This document shows, one piece after another, positions 15,558-24,021 of a DNA stretch of 39,936 nucleotides (positions are counted from its first letter, which is position 1; each line of letters starts with the position of its first letter). The notes below the pieces were generated by a model. It was not told the DNA's origin. It searched no databases and was given only the letters and a program-made list of their open reading frames with translations. This DNA comes from Pedobacter sp. UBA5917. Its GTDB lineage: Bacteria; Bacteroidota; Bacteroidia; Sphingobacteriales; Sphingobacteriaceae. Made by a program: the position numbers and the translations under genes. The stretch is from the NCBI RefSeq assembly GCF_002432345.1, contig NZ_DJDT01000127.1:1-39936 (forward strand), given 5' to 3'.

Positions 15558-16931
15558 ATGAATATTATTATAACCATTAGTATAACAGCTTTTATAGTGC
15601 TTTATGCAGGTTTGTTTAAGGCAAATAAAGCATTACTACCACTTACCGTTGTTGGCTTACTTACTGCATTAGGATTTACTTTCTACTCATGGAATGGCAA
15701 TGTTGTTCACTTCGGAATGATGCAGACCGATAACTTTGCCCTCGCATTTTCTGGCGTTTGTATTGTGGGTACACTTTTGATCTTTTTATTAACACAAAAT
15801 TATTTTCACGCTAAAAGCGATAACATAGCCGAATATTATACCCTGATCCTTTTCGCACTTGCCGGGATGATTATGATGGTATCGTATAAAAACATGGCCA
15901 TGCTGTTTGTAGGCTTAGAGATCATGTCGGTAAGTTTATATATCCTTGCCGGTATCCGCAAAAAGGATTTTGCCTCAAATGAAGCTTCGTTAAAATATTT
16001 CCTGATGGGTGCTTTCTCAACAGGCTTTCTATTATTTGGTATTACCCTGATTTACGGTGCTACAGGTTCATTCGATTTAGATAAGATCCAGGCTTACCTG
16101 GTTAACAATACCAATTCAGTTTCGCCGATATTTTATCCTGGAGTAATCCTGATGATGATTGGCCTTTGTTTTAAAGTAGGTGCCGCTCCTTTCCATTTCT
16201 GGACACCAGATGTGTACGAAGGTTCTCCATCTTTGATCACTACTTTTATGAGTACTGTGGTTAAAACGGCTGGTTTTGCTGCTTTTTTAAGGCTGTTTGC
16301 CGGGGCCTTTGCGCCACTTCACGATTTCTGGGTTGTTCCTTTAACGGTTATTGTTTGTTTAACCTTATTTATCGGAAACGTAACTGCCCTGTTTCAAAAG
16401 AATTTTAAACGCATGTTGGCATACTCCAGTATCTCGCATGCAGGTTACCTGTTATTTTCGCTGATCGTACTGACTAAAAACTCGGAAAGTAATGTATTAG
16501 TTTATGCAGCGGCTTATACTTTTGCATCTATTATTGCCTTTGCGGTATTGATTCTGGTTAAACAAAAAACTGGCAGCGATAGCTTCGAAAGCTTTAATGG
16601 TTTGGGTAAGAAAAATCCTTTGGTGGCATTATCTTTAACTGTTGCCATGCTTTCGTTAGCTGGTATTCCTTTAACTGCTGGTTTCATCGGGAAATACCTG
16701 ATGTTCCTGAATGTAATGACCGAGTATAAGTCGTTACTGGTTGGCTTTGCCATTTTAAATGCCCTGGTTGGTTTCTACTACTACTTTAAGGTAATTGTGG
16801 CCATGTGGTTTAAAGATGGCGCAGAAACAGAGCTTTCTACTCCTGCACAATACAAAATTGTGTTGCTGGTATCAGTAGTAATTACACTAATTTTAGGTAT
16901 TTATCCTGCAGTTATTTTAAACCTGATATAG
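15558..16931 (+). CDS. nuoN: NADH-quinone oxidoreductase subunit N
   Basis: NuoN is the third antiporter-like proton-pumping subunit, closest to NuoK. The 457-residue product shows the family features: FVGLEIMSVSLYILAG with the conserved Glu, FKVGAAPFHFWTPDVYEGSP around the broken helix, and NFKRMLAYSSISHAGYLLF with the channel Lys. It is the last nuo gene; the DedA gene starts 47 bp later. No hairpin terminator is visible in that gap, so transcription may read through. Confidence 0.96.
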   Translation: MNIIITISITAFIVLYAGLFKANKALLPLTVVGLLTALGFTFYSWNGNVVHFGMMQTDNFALAFSGVCIVGTLLIFLLTQNYFHAKSDNIAEYYTLILFALAGMIMMVSYKNMAMLFVGLEIMSVSLYILAGIRKKDFASNEASLKYFLMGAFSTGFLLFGITLIYGATGSFDLDKIQAYLVNNTNSVSPIFYPGVILMMIGLCFKVGAAPFHFWTPDVYEGSPSLITTFMSTVVKTAGFAAFLRLFAGAFAPLHDFWVVPLTVIVCLTLFIGNVTALFQKNFKRMLAYSSISHAGYLLFSLIVLTKNSESNVLVYAAAYTFASIIAFAVLILVKQKTGSDSFESFNGLGKKNPLVALSLTVAMLSLAGIPLTAGFIGKYLMFLNVMTEYKSLLVGFAILNALVGFYYYFKVIVAMWFKDGAETELSTPAQYKIVLLVSVVITLILGIYPAVILNLI

Positions 16932-16978
16932 GTATGCTGTTGTTTAATAATTATTTGTAGTTTTACGAATAATTGAAT

Positions 16979-17638
16979 ATGCACGATTTTTGGAATAACC
17001 TGCATCAACTACTTGACCCCGAAAAATTATTGAGGGAGGGCGGTTTCTATCTCGTTATGTTCGTAATCTATGCAGAGACAGGCCTCTTTTTTGGTTTTTT
17101 TCTTCCTGGCGATTATCTGCTGTTTTTAGCCGGAATGTTTGTTGCAACCGGCAAATTGGATGTAAACATTGCAGTCCTTTTAGCGGGTCTTTGTATTGCG
17201 GCAGTTTCAGGTAATTTTACCGGATATTGGTTTGGTCGAAAAACAGGGCCGGTATTGTACACCAGAAAAGACAGTTTCTTTTTTAAGAAACGTTATTTAA
17301 AGGCCGCCGAAGATTATTACAACAAACAAGGTGCTTTTGCACTGATTATGGGAAGGTTTGTGCCGATTGTGAGAACTTTTGCACCGATTTTTGCTGGTGT
17401 TGTAAAACTCGATTTTAAAAAGTTCGCACTGTACAATATTGTAGGGGGCGTACTTTGGATCTGTTCCCTAACCTTACTGGGCTATTTTTTAGGCAAAAGG
17501 TTCGAAAAAGAAATTACCGATTATTTATTATATATTATTATTGGCTTTATCCTTATTACAACTATACCATTATTAATTACCTTTGTAAAAAGAAAAGTAG
17601 TGAGTGGTCCTGAAGAGGATAAAACAGATTTAAATTAA
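16979..17638 (+). CDS. DedA/VTT-family inner-membrane protein
   Basis: The 219-residue product belongs to the DedA (SNARE-associated/VTT) family, whose better-studied members act in lipid-carrier flipping and envelope homeostasis. Visible features are the amphipathic start HDFWNNLHQLLDPEKLL, the re-entrant segment FFGFFLPGDYLLFLAGMFV, the central SGNFTGYWFGRKTG, and the signature GRFVPIVRTFAPIFAGV with its essential Arg residues. Membrane helices follow to a basic tail. ATG 16979 is preferred over TTG 16973. A TAGTTTTA at 16958-16965 is a one-mismatch -7 box, so it may have its own weak promoter. The pyrophosphatase gene follows after 2 bp. The exact lipid substrate cannot be told. Confidence 0.9.
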   Translation: MHDFWNNLHQLLDPEKLLREGGFYLVMFVIYAETGLFFGFFLPGDYLLFLAGMFVATGKLDVNIAVLLAGLCIAAVSGNFTGYWFGRKTGPVLYTRKDSFFFKKRYLKAAEDYYNKQGAFALIMGRFVPIVRTFAPIFAGVVKLDFKKFALYNIVGGVLWICSLTLLGYFLGKRFEKEITDYLLYIIIGFILITTIPLLITFVKRKVVSGPEEDKTDLN

Positions 17639-17640
17639 AA

Positions 17641-18192
17641 ATGGCAAAAGACGAAACCCACGCGTGGCATAGCGTATCCCCTGGAAAAAACGTTCCGGAA
17701 ATTGTTAACGCAATTATTGAAATTCCTAAAGGTTCAAAAGCAAAATACGAAATAGATAAAGAATCAGGTCTGATTAAATTGGATAGGGTTCTTTTTTCAT
17801 CAGTAATGTACCCGGCAAACTATGGTTTTATTCCGCAAACTTATTGCGATGATAAAGATCCATTAGATATTTTAGTACTTTGTTCAGTGGATGTATATCC
17901 GATGACATTGATCGAAGCGAAAGTTGTAGGTGTAATGCACATGGTTGATAACGGAGAACAGGATGATAAAATTATTGCTGTTGCCGCGCATGATATGTCG
18001 GTAAACTACATCAACGATTTAGATGAATTACCTCCGCACCAAATGAAAGAAATTGTTCGTTTCTTTCAGGATTATAAAGCATTAGAGGATAAAAATGTAA
18101 CCATCGAACATTTACTTGGTGTTCGTTACGCGCACAAAGTAATTAAAGAAAGTATAGAACTTTATAACACAACATTTAGAGAATTAGCTTAA
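17641..18192 (+). CDS. ppa: inorganic pyrophosphatase (family I)
   Basis: Soluble family I pyrophosphatase hydrolyses pyrophosphate to two phosphates and so drives biosynthetic reactions forward. The 183-residue product has the substrate-loop residues in EIPKGSKAKYEIDK, the tyrosine-rich YPANYGFIPQTY, and the metal-binding signature DDKDPLDILV (D-x-D-P-x-D). Residues around VDNGEQDDKIIAV and FFQDYKALE complete the active site. The length fits the prokaryotic hexameric type. It starts 2 bp after dedA and its stop overlaps the next ATG by one base, so it sits in a tight operon. Confidence 0.97.
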   Translation: MAKDETHAWHSVSPGKNVPEIVNAIIEIPKGSKAKYEIDKESGLIKLDRVLFSSVMYPANYGFIPQTYCDDKDPLDILVLCSVDVYPMTLIEAKVVGVMHMVDNGEQDDKIIAVAAHDMSVNYINDLDELPPHQMKEIVRFFQDYKALEDKNVTIEHLLGVRYAHKVIKESIELYNTTFRELA

Positions 18193-19598
18193 TGGATTTA
18201 CCCACGGTCTGTTTGTTTTTAAATTCGGAGTTAAGTACAATATTGGTAGCCTTACAGGAACCAGATACTGGATCGGTTGGCTGGCGCTTGTTCTTCGCAC
18301 TATTTTTGGTGCTATTAAATGGTTTTTTTGTGGCAGCAGAGTTTGCCATCGTAAAAGTCCGCGCATCACAAATAGAAATTAAAGCAAAATCGGGCAGTAG
18401 GGTAGGCAAAATGGCCAAAACCATTATCCATAATCTCGACGGTTATTTAGCGGCGACGCAATTAGGTATAACGCTTGCATCACTTGGCCTAGGTTGGGTT
18501 GGTGAAGGCGTTATGCATACTATCTTTAAAAATCTTTTCGATAGTTTAAATTGGGGCCTTAGCGATGCAAGTATCCACACCGCATCAACCATTGTGGCTT
18601 TCTCTTTAATCACCATCATGCACATTGTGTTTGGCGAATTGGCACCAAAATCATTCGCCATACAAAGACCAGTAGCAACAACACTGTTTGTTTCTGTTCC
18701 GCTACAGTTGTTTTATGTGGTTTTCCGCCCATTCATCTGGACACTCAATAGTCTTGCTTCAATTATCTTAAAACCTTTCGGTATCGATACCTCTGCAGGG
18801 CACGAATCTATCCACAGTACCGAAGAATTACAGTATCTGCTTGATCAGGGTAAAGAAAGCGGTGCGCTCGACAATAATGAGCATGAGCTGATCAAAAATG
18901 TGTTCGATTTTAACGAACGTGTAGTAAAAAATATTATGGTACCGAGAACCAAAATCTCGGGCATCGAATTAACTTCTCCTAAAGAGGAAGTAATAGATAC
19001 CATTATTAAAGAAGGTTATTCCCGTTTACCTGTTTACGATGATGTAATGGATAAAATTGTGGGTATTATCCACGCAAAAGATATCCTGCCATTGGTAGCA
19101 GCGGGTAACCAAACCTGGACAGTTAATGATATTATCCGCAAGCCTTATTTCGTAACGGAAACTAAAAAAATCAATGATCTGATGAGCGAACTGCAAAGTA
19201 ACCGCATTCAGATTGCCATTGTTTTGGACGAGTTTGGCGGTACGGCCGGTATGGTTACTTTAGAAGATATTGTTGAAGAACTGGTTGGCGAAATCCAGGA
19301 TGAATATGATGAAGAAAAACCGCTGGTTGAAAAAGTTTCGGATAATGAATTTATCGTAAATGCATTTGCAACGGTTTATGATGTAAATGAACATTTACCG
19401 CACGATTTACCGGAAGATGAAGATTTTGATACCGTTGGCGGTTTGGTTTCGCACATTTTTGAGCGTATCCCCGAAGTTGGCGAAAGCAACGAATCGTACG
19501 GGTATCTGTTTACCATTCTTAAAAAAACTGAACAGAATATCGAAACCATCAAGTTAGAACTGGTAATTAATAAAGAAGATATGGTTGATAATCACTAA
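18192..19598 (+). CDS. CNNM/CorC-type transporter-like membrane protein (DUF21-CBS-CorC)
   Basis: The 468-residue product has the three-part hemolysin-C/CorC architecture. A DUF21 membrane domain (about residues 25-205) includes LNGFFVAAEFAIVKVR and LGLGWVGEG. A CBS pair follows (about 215-345), with VPRTKISGIEL, YSRLPVYDD, IVLDEFGGTAGMVTLEDIVEELVGEI. The C-terminal CorC_HlyC domain (about 360-445) contains DEDFDTVGGLVSHIF. Relatives transport or sense Mg2+ or Co2+; the name hemolysin is historical. In Bacteroidota, a related protein (GldE) sits near gliding and type IX secretion genes, but I cannot assign that role here. It is translationally coupled to ppa. Confidence 0.88.
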   Translation: MDLPTVCLFLNSELSTILVALQEPDTGSVGWRLFFALFLVLLNGFFVAAEFAIVKVRASQIEIKAKSGSRVGKMAKTIIHNLDGYLAATQLGITLASLGLGWVGEGVMHTIFKNLFDSLNWGLSDASIHTASTIVAFSLITIMHIVFGELAPKSFAIQRPVATTLFVSVPLQLFYVVFRPFIWTLNSLASIILKPFGIDTSAGHESIHSTEELQYLLDQGKESGALDNNEHELIKNVFDFNERVVKNIMVPRTKISGIELTSPKEEVIDTIIKEGYSRLPVYDDVMDKIVGIIHAKDILPLVAAGNQTWTVNDIIRKPYFVTETKKINDLMSELQSNRIQIAIVLDEFGGTAGMVTLEDIVEELVGEIQDEYDEEKPLVEKVSDNEFIVNAFATVYDVNEHLPHDLPEDEDFDTVGGLVSHIFERIPEVGESNESYGYLFTILKKTEQNIETIKLELVINKEDMVDNH

Positions 19599-19606
19599 TT
19601 TCAACG

Positions 19607-20311
19607 ATGCATATTTTTTATACGCCAGATATCACCCAAAATACCTACACCCTTAACGAAGAAGAGAGTAAACATTGTGTAAGGGTATTACGTCTTACTG
19701 TAGGTTCAGTTGTAAATCTGGTTGATGGAAATGGCGGTTTTTATACTGCAGAAATTACTTCCGATAATCCTAAAAAGGTTTCATTAAATATATTAAATGT
19801 AGAAAAGGAATTTCATAAACGGAACCATTACCTGCATATCGCTGTTGCACCAACTAAAAATATCGACCGTATCGAATGGTTTTTAGAGAAAGCTACCGAA
19901 CTCGGTATAGATGAAATTACTCCCATTATTACCGATCGCTCAGAGCGTAGGATAGTTAAAGAAGATCGCCTGAACAAAGTAATTACTTCTGCTGTAAAAC
20001 AATCCATCAAAGCTTACCATCCGAAATTGAACGATGCCATTTCTTTTAACGACTTTTTAAAAGAACCGTTTGATGGAGAACAGCTGATTGCCCATTGTAT
20101 CGATAACGGTGAAAAGCAATATATATCGAAATTGGTGGCTCCGCATCAAAAATATCTCATACTTATTGGTCCCGAAGGAGATTTCACACCCGAAGAAGTG
20201 AATTTGGCTTTGAACAAAGGCTTTAAAGCACTAACTTTAGGTGATAACAGGTTACGCACCGAAACCGCTGCGTTAGCTGTTTGTTTTGAAATCAATTACC
20301 TTAACCGATAG
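19607..20311 (+). CDS. rsmE: 16S rRNA (uracil-1498-N3)-methyltransferase
   Basis: RsmE is a SPOUT-family methyltransferase that makes m3U1498 in 16S rRNA using S-adenosylmethionine. The 234-residue product begins with a PUA-like region (HCVRVLRLTVGSVVNLVDGN). The knotted SAM-binding motifs follow: EKATELGIDEITPIITDRS, LILIGPEGDFTPEEV, and the closing loop LGDNRLRTETAALAV. It starts 8 bp after the CNNM gene. The stop codon is followed by a degenerate repeat that runs into the next gene. Confidence 0.95.
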   Translation: MHIFYTPDITQNTYTLNEEESKHCVRVLRLTVGSVVNLVDGNGGFYTAEITSDNPKKVSLNILNVEKEFHKRNHYLHIAVAPTKNIDRIEWFLEKATELGIDEITPIITDRSERRIVKEDRLNKVITSAVKQSIKAYHPKLNDAISFNDFLKEPFDGEQLIAHCIDNGEKQYISKLVAPHQKYLILIGPEGDFTPEEVNLALNKGFKALTLGDNRLRTETAALAVCFEINYLNR

Positions 20312-20433
20312 TAAGTTTGAAGTTTTCAAGTTCCAGTTTCCAGTTTTCAAAAATTGCAAGGCTCTCGGCTTTTTGCTTTGGTCTTTCTGCTTTGGTCTTC
20401 CTGCTTTTTGCTTTCATTCCACCAACTTACCGG
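20312..20433 (+). repeat. degenerate repeat overlapping the 5' end of the DUF4159 gene
   Basis: Words such as AGTTTTCAAGTTCCAGTTTCCAGTTTTCAA are followed by iterations of GCTTTTTGCTTTGGTCTTTCTGCTTT. They resemble the low-complexity intergenic repeats elsewhere in this window. The patch fills the 122 bp between the rsmE stop and the first ATG of the DUF4159 frame, and is open in that frame. Confidence 0.6.
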
Positions 20434-21018
20434 ATGGCCAAATTAAAATACAGCGGCGGTGGCGATTGGTACGCAGACCGTACTGCACTGCCCAATTTAA
20501 TTTCCTATTGTAATACCAATCTTAAAACTAATTTTTATCCCGAAGAAAGCATTGTTGAAGTAGGATCAAAAGAAATTTTCAATTATCCTTTTATTTATAT
20601 GACGGGGCATGGAAATGTGGTATTTAGCGATCAGGAAGTTAAAAATCTAAGGCAATACCTTACAGGTGGTGGTTTTCTACATATCGATGATAACTATGGT
20701 TTGGATAAATTTATCAGGCCACAGATGAAAAAAGTATTCCCTGAATTGAATTTTGTAGAATTACCTGCAGATCACGCGATATACAACCAGAAATTTAAAT
20801 TCCCCAATGGTTTGCCAAAAATCCATGAGCATGATAATAAACGTCCGCAGGGATTTGCCCTGATTTATAAAGGCAGAGTGGTTTGTTATTATACTTATGA
20901 GTGCGATTTAGGCAACGGCTGGGAAGACTTTGGTACTTATCCTGAAGATACGCAGGAAACGCGCACAAAGGCACTTAAAATGGGCACAAACCTGGTTCAA
21001 TATGCTTTAACCCAATAA
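20317..21018 (+). CDS. DUF4159-domain protein with a repeat-encoded signal peptide
   Basis: The DUF4159 domain covers about residues 42-230, recognisable from KLKYSGGGDWYADRTALPNL, the FIYMTGHGNVVFSDQEV segment and GGGFLHIDDNYGLDK, then ELPADHAIYNQ. The family is usually exported and its function is unknown; the fold resembles class I amidotransferase-like domains. The first ATG (20434, residue 40) would give a 194-residue protein with no signal peptide. The frame extends upstream to a TTG at 20317, adding a plausible signal peptide: basic N-region, SAFCFGLSALVFLLFAF core, then IPPTYR. I prefer the TTG start because relatives carry a signal peptide at this point. The added DNA is almost entirely low-complexity repeat. 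Confidence 0.7.
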   Translation: MKFSSSSFQFSKIARLSAFCFGLSALVFLLFAFIPPTYRMAKLKYSGGGDWYADRTALPNLISYCNTNLKTNFYPEESIVEVGSKEIFNYPFIYMTGHGNVVFSDQEVKNLRQYLTGGGFLHIDDNYGLDKFIRPQMKKVFPELNFVELPADHAIYNQKFKFPNGLPKIHEHDNKRPQGFALIYKGRVVCYYTYECDLGNGWEDFGTYPEDTQETRTKALKMGTNLVQYALTQ

Positions 21019-21021
21019 GCC

Positions 21022-21522
21022 ATGCATAAAGTAAAAGTAAACGGTCAGTTTTTATTCGAAGTAGAAGATAAAGATTCAGTCCTTTTGGTAAACGGAGATC
21101 CCATTCAGGTTGATCTGAGCAAAATTGGCAAGGATAGTACGCATGTTTTATATCAGAACAAGTCTTTCAATACAGAACTTATAGCGCTCAACAGGCAGGA
21201 TAAAACCTGCAAAATAAAGGTTAATGGAAATATCTATCATATCAGCGTAGAAGATCAGTTTGATGCTTTATTAAAGCAACTCGGACTTGATAATTTGACT
21301 TCCAATAAAGTTTCTGAAATTAAGGCACCAATGCCTGGCCTGGTATTAAAAGTGCTGGTTGAAGAAAATGCTGAAGTGAAAAAAGGAGATAACCTACTTA
21401 TCCTTGAAGCAATGAAGATGGAGAATATCATAAAATCATCAACCGATGGTATAGTTAAAAAGATATTGGTTAAACAGGGAGATAAGGTAGAGAAAAACCA
21501 GATCCTGGTTCAGTTTAAGTAA
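21022..21522 (+). CDS. biotin carboxyl carrier protein of an acyl-CoA carboxylase
   Basis: The 166-residue product ends in a biotinyl/lipoyl domain (about residues 97-166). This holds the biotinylation motif EAMKMEN with Lys132, preceded by APMPGLVLKVLVEENAEVKKG. The N-terminal half is a small beta-rich region typical of Bacteroidota carriers annotated with propionyl- or acetyl-CoA carboxylase. The biotin carboxylase and carboxyltransferase genes are not in this window. It follows the DUF4159 gene by 3 bp and ends the operon. Confidence 0.9.
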   Translation: MHKVKVNGQFLFEVEDKDSVLLVNGDPIQVDLSKIGKDSTHVLYQNKSFNTELIALNRQDKTCKIKVNGNIYHISVEDQFDALLKQLGLDNLTSNKVSEIKAPMPGLVLKVLVEENAEVKKGDNLLILEAMKMENIIKSSTDGIVKKILVKQGDKVEKNQILVQFK

Positions 21523-21556
21523 GTTTTTTTTATAATCAAAGAGTTTGGTATCGGGT

Positions 21557-21590
21557 CGTCACCCTGAATTTATTTCAGGGTCTTTTTAGC
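21557..21590 (+). repeat. CGTCACCCTGAATTTATTTCAGGG repeat core
   Basis: CCCTGAA (21562-21568) pairs with TTCAGGG (21574-21580), preceded by CGTCA and followed by TCTTTTTAGC. It is the same core as at 32899 and 39871. The opposite half seen in complete copies is missing, so this looks like a half element. Confidence 0.7.
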
Positions 21591-21631
21591 ATGAAGATCG
21601 CCTTAAACTAATAACAAAATATAAAGCATAA

Positions 21632-21660
21632 AAAAAGTCCCGAGGTTATCGGGACTTTTT
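21632..21660. terminator. bidirectional terminator between the biotin carrier gene and gldJ
   Basis: AAAAAGTCCCGA (21632-21643) pairs exactly with TCGGGACTTTTT (21649-21660) around a 5-base loop GGTTA. A-runs on one side and T-runs on the other let it stop transcripts from both converging genes. It lies 4 bp past the gldJ stop codon. Confidence 0.9.
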
Positions 21661-21663
21661 AAT

Positions 21664-23358
21664 TTATTTACCTCTGCTAACCCTGTAAGGTTTTTGAGGT
21701 GGGTTTTTAAAACTTCTTTTTCCTGCAGTACTAATTTCAGGAGCACCAAGCATCGTCATGGCGCAACGGAAACCAACTTCTGCCGATGATTCATCCTGTT
21801 GCATAAAGCGGCGTGTTGCAGGGTTTAACCAGTAAGCCATATCATTCCACGAACCACCTTTATAAACCCTCGATTTATCGTTTACCAAGGTTACACCTTC
21901 CTCATTAAGTAAAAGCTTCTGGTTATCGCGGTAACCTCTTTGATCCGCCTGGTAGCTTGTAGCAGCTGTTGCTGTTGCTGTTGTAGCTTGAGGATCAGTC
22001 GATTTGGAAATCGAATCAGCACGTTTTGCCTGTGCCTGTTTCTCTGCCCAGGTTTGTTTTCTTCCTGAATATGCATTTTCCTTAATCGGGTTGCCGTATT
22101 TATCAAGTGCGATTTTTCCGTTCTGCGAATCTTCTAATTTTTTATTGGTGAAATAGTTACCGCGATATGGGTTAAACGCATCAGCATCGGTAAATGTTCC
22201 TGTTCTGTATACATCGTTTACCCATTCGTTAACGTTTCCGGCCATGTTGTACAATCCGAAATCGTTTGGTGTGTACTGGATTACCGGTACAGTTAAATCT
22301 CCTTTATCGTTTAATGAACCACCAACACCCATGTAATCACCCGGCGCACGTTTAAAGTTGGCCTGGATCATACCTCTGGTTTTTTTCTTAGCCGAACTCA
22401 CACCCAAACCATTCCATGGATAAATTTTATTTTGATTAATGTTCTCGTATTCAGTATTACCGATTAAACCTAAAGCTGCATATTCCCACTCAGCTTCTGT
22501 TGGTAAACGGTAAGGCTGCATAATTACGCCATCTTCTAAAGTTGCATTTCTTCTAGGCTGGCCATTTTTGCCTGTGGTAGCCGTTGTTGTTCCGGCAGTA
22601 GTTGTGGCTGCGCCTGATTTGGTGTTGTAATCAATAGGTGCATTTTTACCTATATCATTGTACTGGCCATTTAAATACGTATCGGTATTAAAAGGTTTGT
22701 CTGGTTTGGGAGCAGCAGAAGCTGTTGCATTGTTGTTGTTCGCTTTTCCGTTACCTGCCAAAGTTTTGTAATCGGTTAAGATACCTTTTTCGCGCAAAAT
22801 AAATTCGTTGGCTCTTGAAGTTCTCCACTCGCAATAACGTGAAGCCTGTTCCCATGAAACACCAACAACCGGATAATCGCGGTAGGCCGGGTGGCGAAGA
22901 TAGTTATCTACGTAAGGTTCGTTATAAGATAGGGCACGGCGCCATACCAAAGTGTCGGGAAGTTCATTGTAATAATATTCGCGGTCTTCAGGAAAGTTAT
23001 ACCTGATCCAGTGCAAATATTCCAACCAATCGGTATTCGATACTTCGGTTTCATCCATATAAAAAGAAGGTACAGTAACCTGTCTTTTATAATTGTAGAT
23101 GTTCGGCTCAACACCAGGTACCTCGATGGCACTGCCACCTACAACCAGAACCCCGCCTTCAATTGGGATCAAACCTGGCCCTGGCGCTCTTTTGTACTGA
23201 GTGGCCACAGCAAAAGCACCAGATTGGTTGTTTTTACTTTTCCTATCTGCATAAGGAATACCTGTTTTGCTTGAACTGTTTCCTCCTTTTGAGCTACAAC
23301 TCGAAAGCAGGGCTGCCAATGATAAACAGGTAAAAGAATATAGTAATAGTTTTTTCAT
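21664..23358 (-). CDS. gldJ: gliding motility / type IX secretion lipoprotein GldJ
   Basis: GldJ is an outer-membrane lipoprotein needed for gliding and for stability of the type IX secretion machinery. The 564-residue product has a lipoprotein signal ending LLSSC. A formylglycine-generating-enzyme/sulfatase-modifying fold follows, with DETEVSNTDWLEYL, YPVVGVSWEQASRYCEWR, MQPYRLPTEAEWEYAALG, GLYNMAGNVNEWVNDVYR, YKGGSWNDMAYWLNP and SAEVGFRCAM. The length is near that of known GldJ (about 560). Two Ala/Thr/Asn-rich low-complexity inserts (about residues 195-215 and 245-265) look like loops. The related GldK/PorK is shorter, and the N-terminal region favours GldJ. It is divergent from porV across 663 bp. 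Confidence 0.88.
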   Translation of the reverse strand: MKKLLLYSFTCLSLAALLSSCSSKGGNSSSKTGIPYADRKSKNNQSGAFAVATQYKRAPGPGLIPIEGGVLVVGGSAIEVPGVEPNIYNYKRQVTVPSFYMDETEVSNTDWLEYLHWIRYNFPEDREYYYNELPDTLVWRRALSYNEPYVDNYLRHPAYRDYPVVGVSWEQASRYCEWRTSRANEFILREKGILTDYKTLAGNGKANNNNATASAAPKPDKPFNTDTYLNGQYNDIGKNAPIDYNTKSGAATTTAGTTTATTGKNGQPRRNATLEDGVIMQPYRLPTEAEWEYAALGLIGNTEYENINQNKIYPWNGLGVSSAKKKTRGMIQANFKRAPGDYMGVGGSLNDKGDLTVPVIQYTPNDFGLYNMAGNVNEWVNDVYRTGTFTDADAFNPYRGNYFTNKKLEDSQNGKIALDKYGNPIKENAYSGRKQTWAEKQAQAKRADSISKSTDPQATTATATAATSYQADQRGYRDNQKLLLNEEGVTLVNDKSRVYKGGSWNDMAYWLNPATRRFMQQDESSAEVGFRCAMTMLGAPEISTAGKRSFKNPPQKPYRVSRGK

Positions 23359-24021
23359 ATAATACGTTGGGAATATCGACCTATAGGCATTCAGACGATA
23401 AAATTAAACAAATTTTAAATGATTATATAAATTATGTAACAATAAAATGCTGATTATATTTTTAAGCCATAACGTATTATTTTATGGCGTATTGTGTCTG
23501 TTTGTATTTTAAACGAAATTTGAGCTAAATAATTATAAATAAGCTAAATAAAATCTCATGTCGTTATTGTTGAGTATAATTTTTGGTTACTATAAATATA
23601 GGGAAAATTAACTTTACAGTCGGTTTTCTGTCTAGTAAACACTTGCTGAATCGAATTATCTGTGCGAAATAGCATAATCTCTTGGAAGTTGACGTTAAAA
23701 TTAGTGTTCATCCATAAATTTTTAGTCTTCCAAACAGTTTAAAACCAAATCTGATCTTCATAAATCGACGGTTAGAAACTTTAGATCTGGATAATAGAAA
23801 TACTTAATTGAATATAAAATCATCTATAAAAATATTTAATGTATTGTATTACAGTTAATTGTAATTTTGCTTGTCACACCCCCGTGTAAAAATAGTAGGT
23901 TTAATTAGTAAATAATCATAGAATTCGTAATTTGGTGAAATATAAGTTTTGGTTTTGCGTTACAGTATATATTCTGATTTATTGCTTAATACCGAAATCT
24001 AAAATTACGTACCTTTAAAGG
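23359..24021. other. 663-bp gene-free A+T-rich divergent gap between gldJ and porV
   Basis: No open frame of useful length occurs on either strand and no hairpin terminator is visible. The porV side has a good -7 box at 23862-23869. The gldJ side has only an off-register candidate (CAAATTTTA at 23409-23417 on the plus strand). The length leaves room for long 5' leaders or an unannotated small RNA, but I see no motif that identifies one. Confidence 0.6.
23862..23869 (+). promoter_or_regulatory. candidate porV promoter (-7 box)
   Basis: TAATTTTG matches TAnnTTTG. The transcript would begin near 23875, giving a leader of about 145 nt. A TTG at 23844-23846 is only 15 bp away, short for a -33 box. 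A second near-match TACCTTTA at 24010-24017 sits 4 bp before the ATG and would produce an almost leaderless message. Confidence 0.4.
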
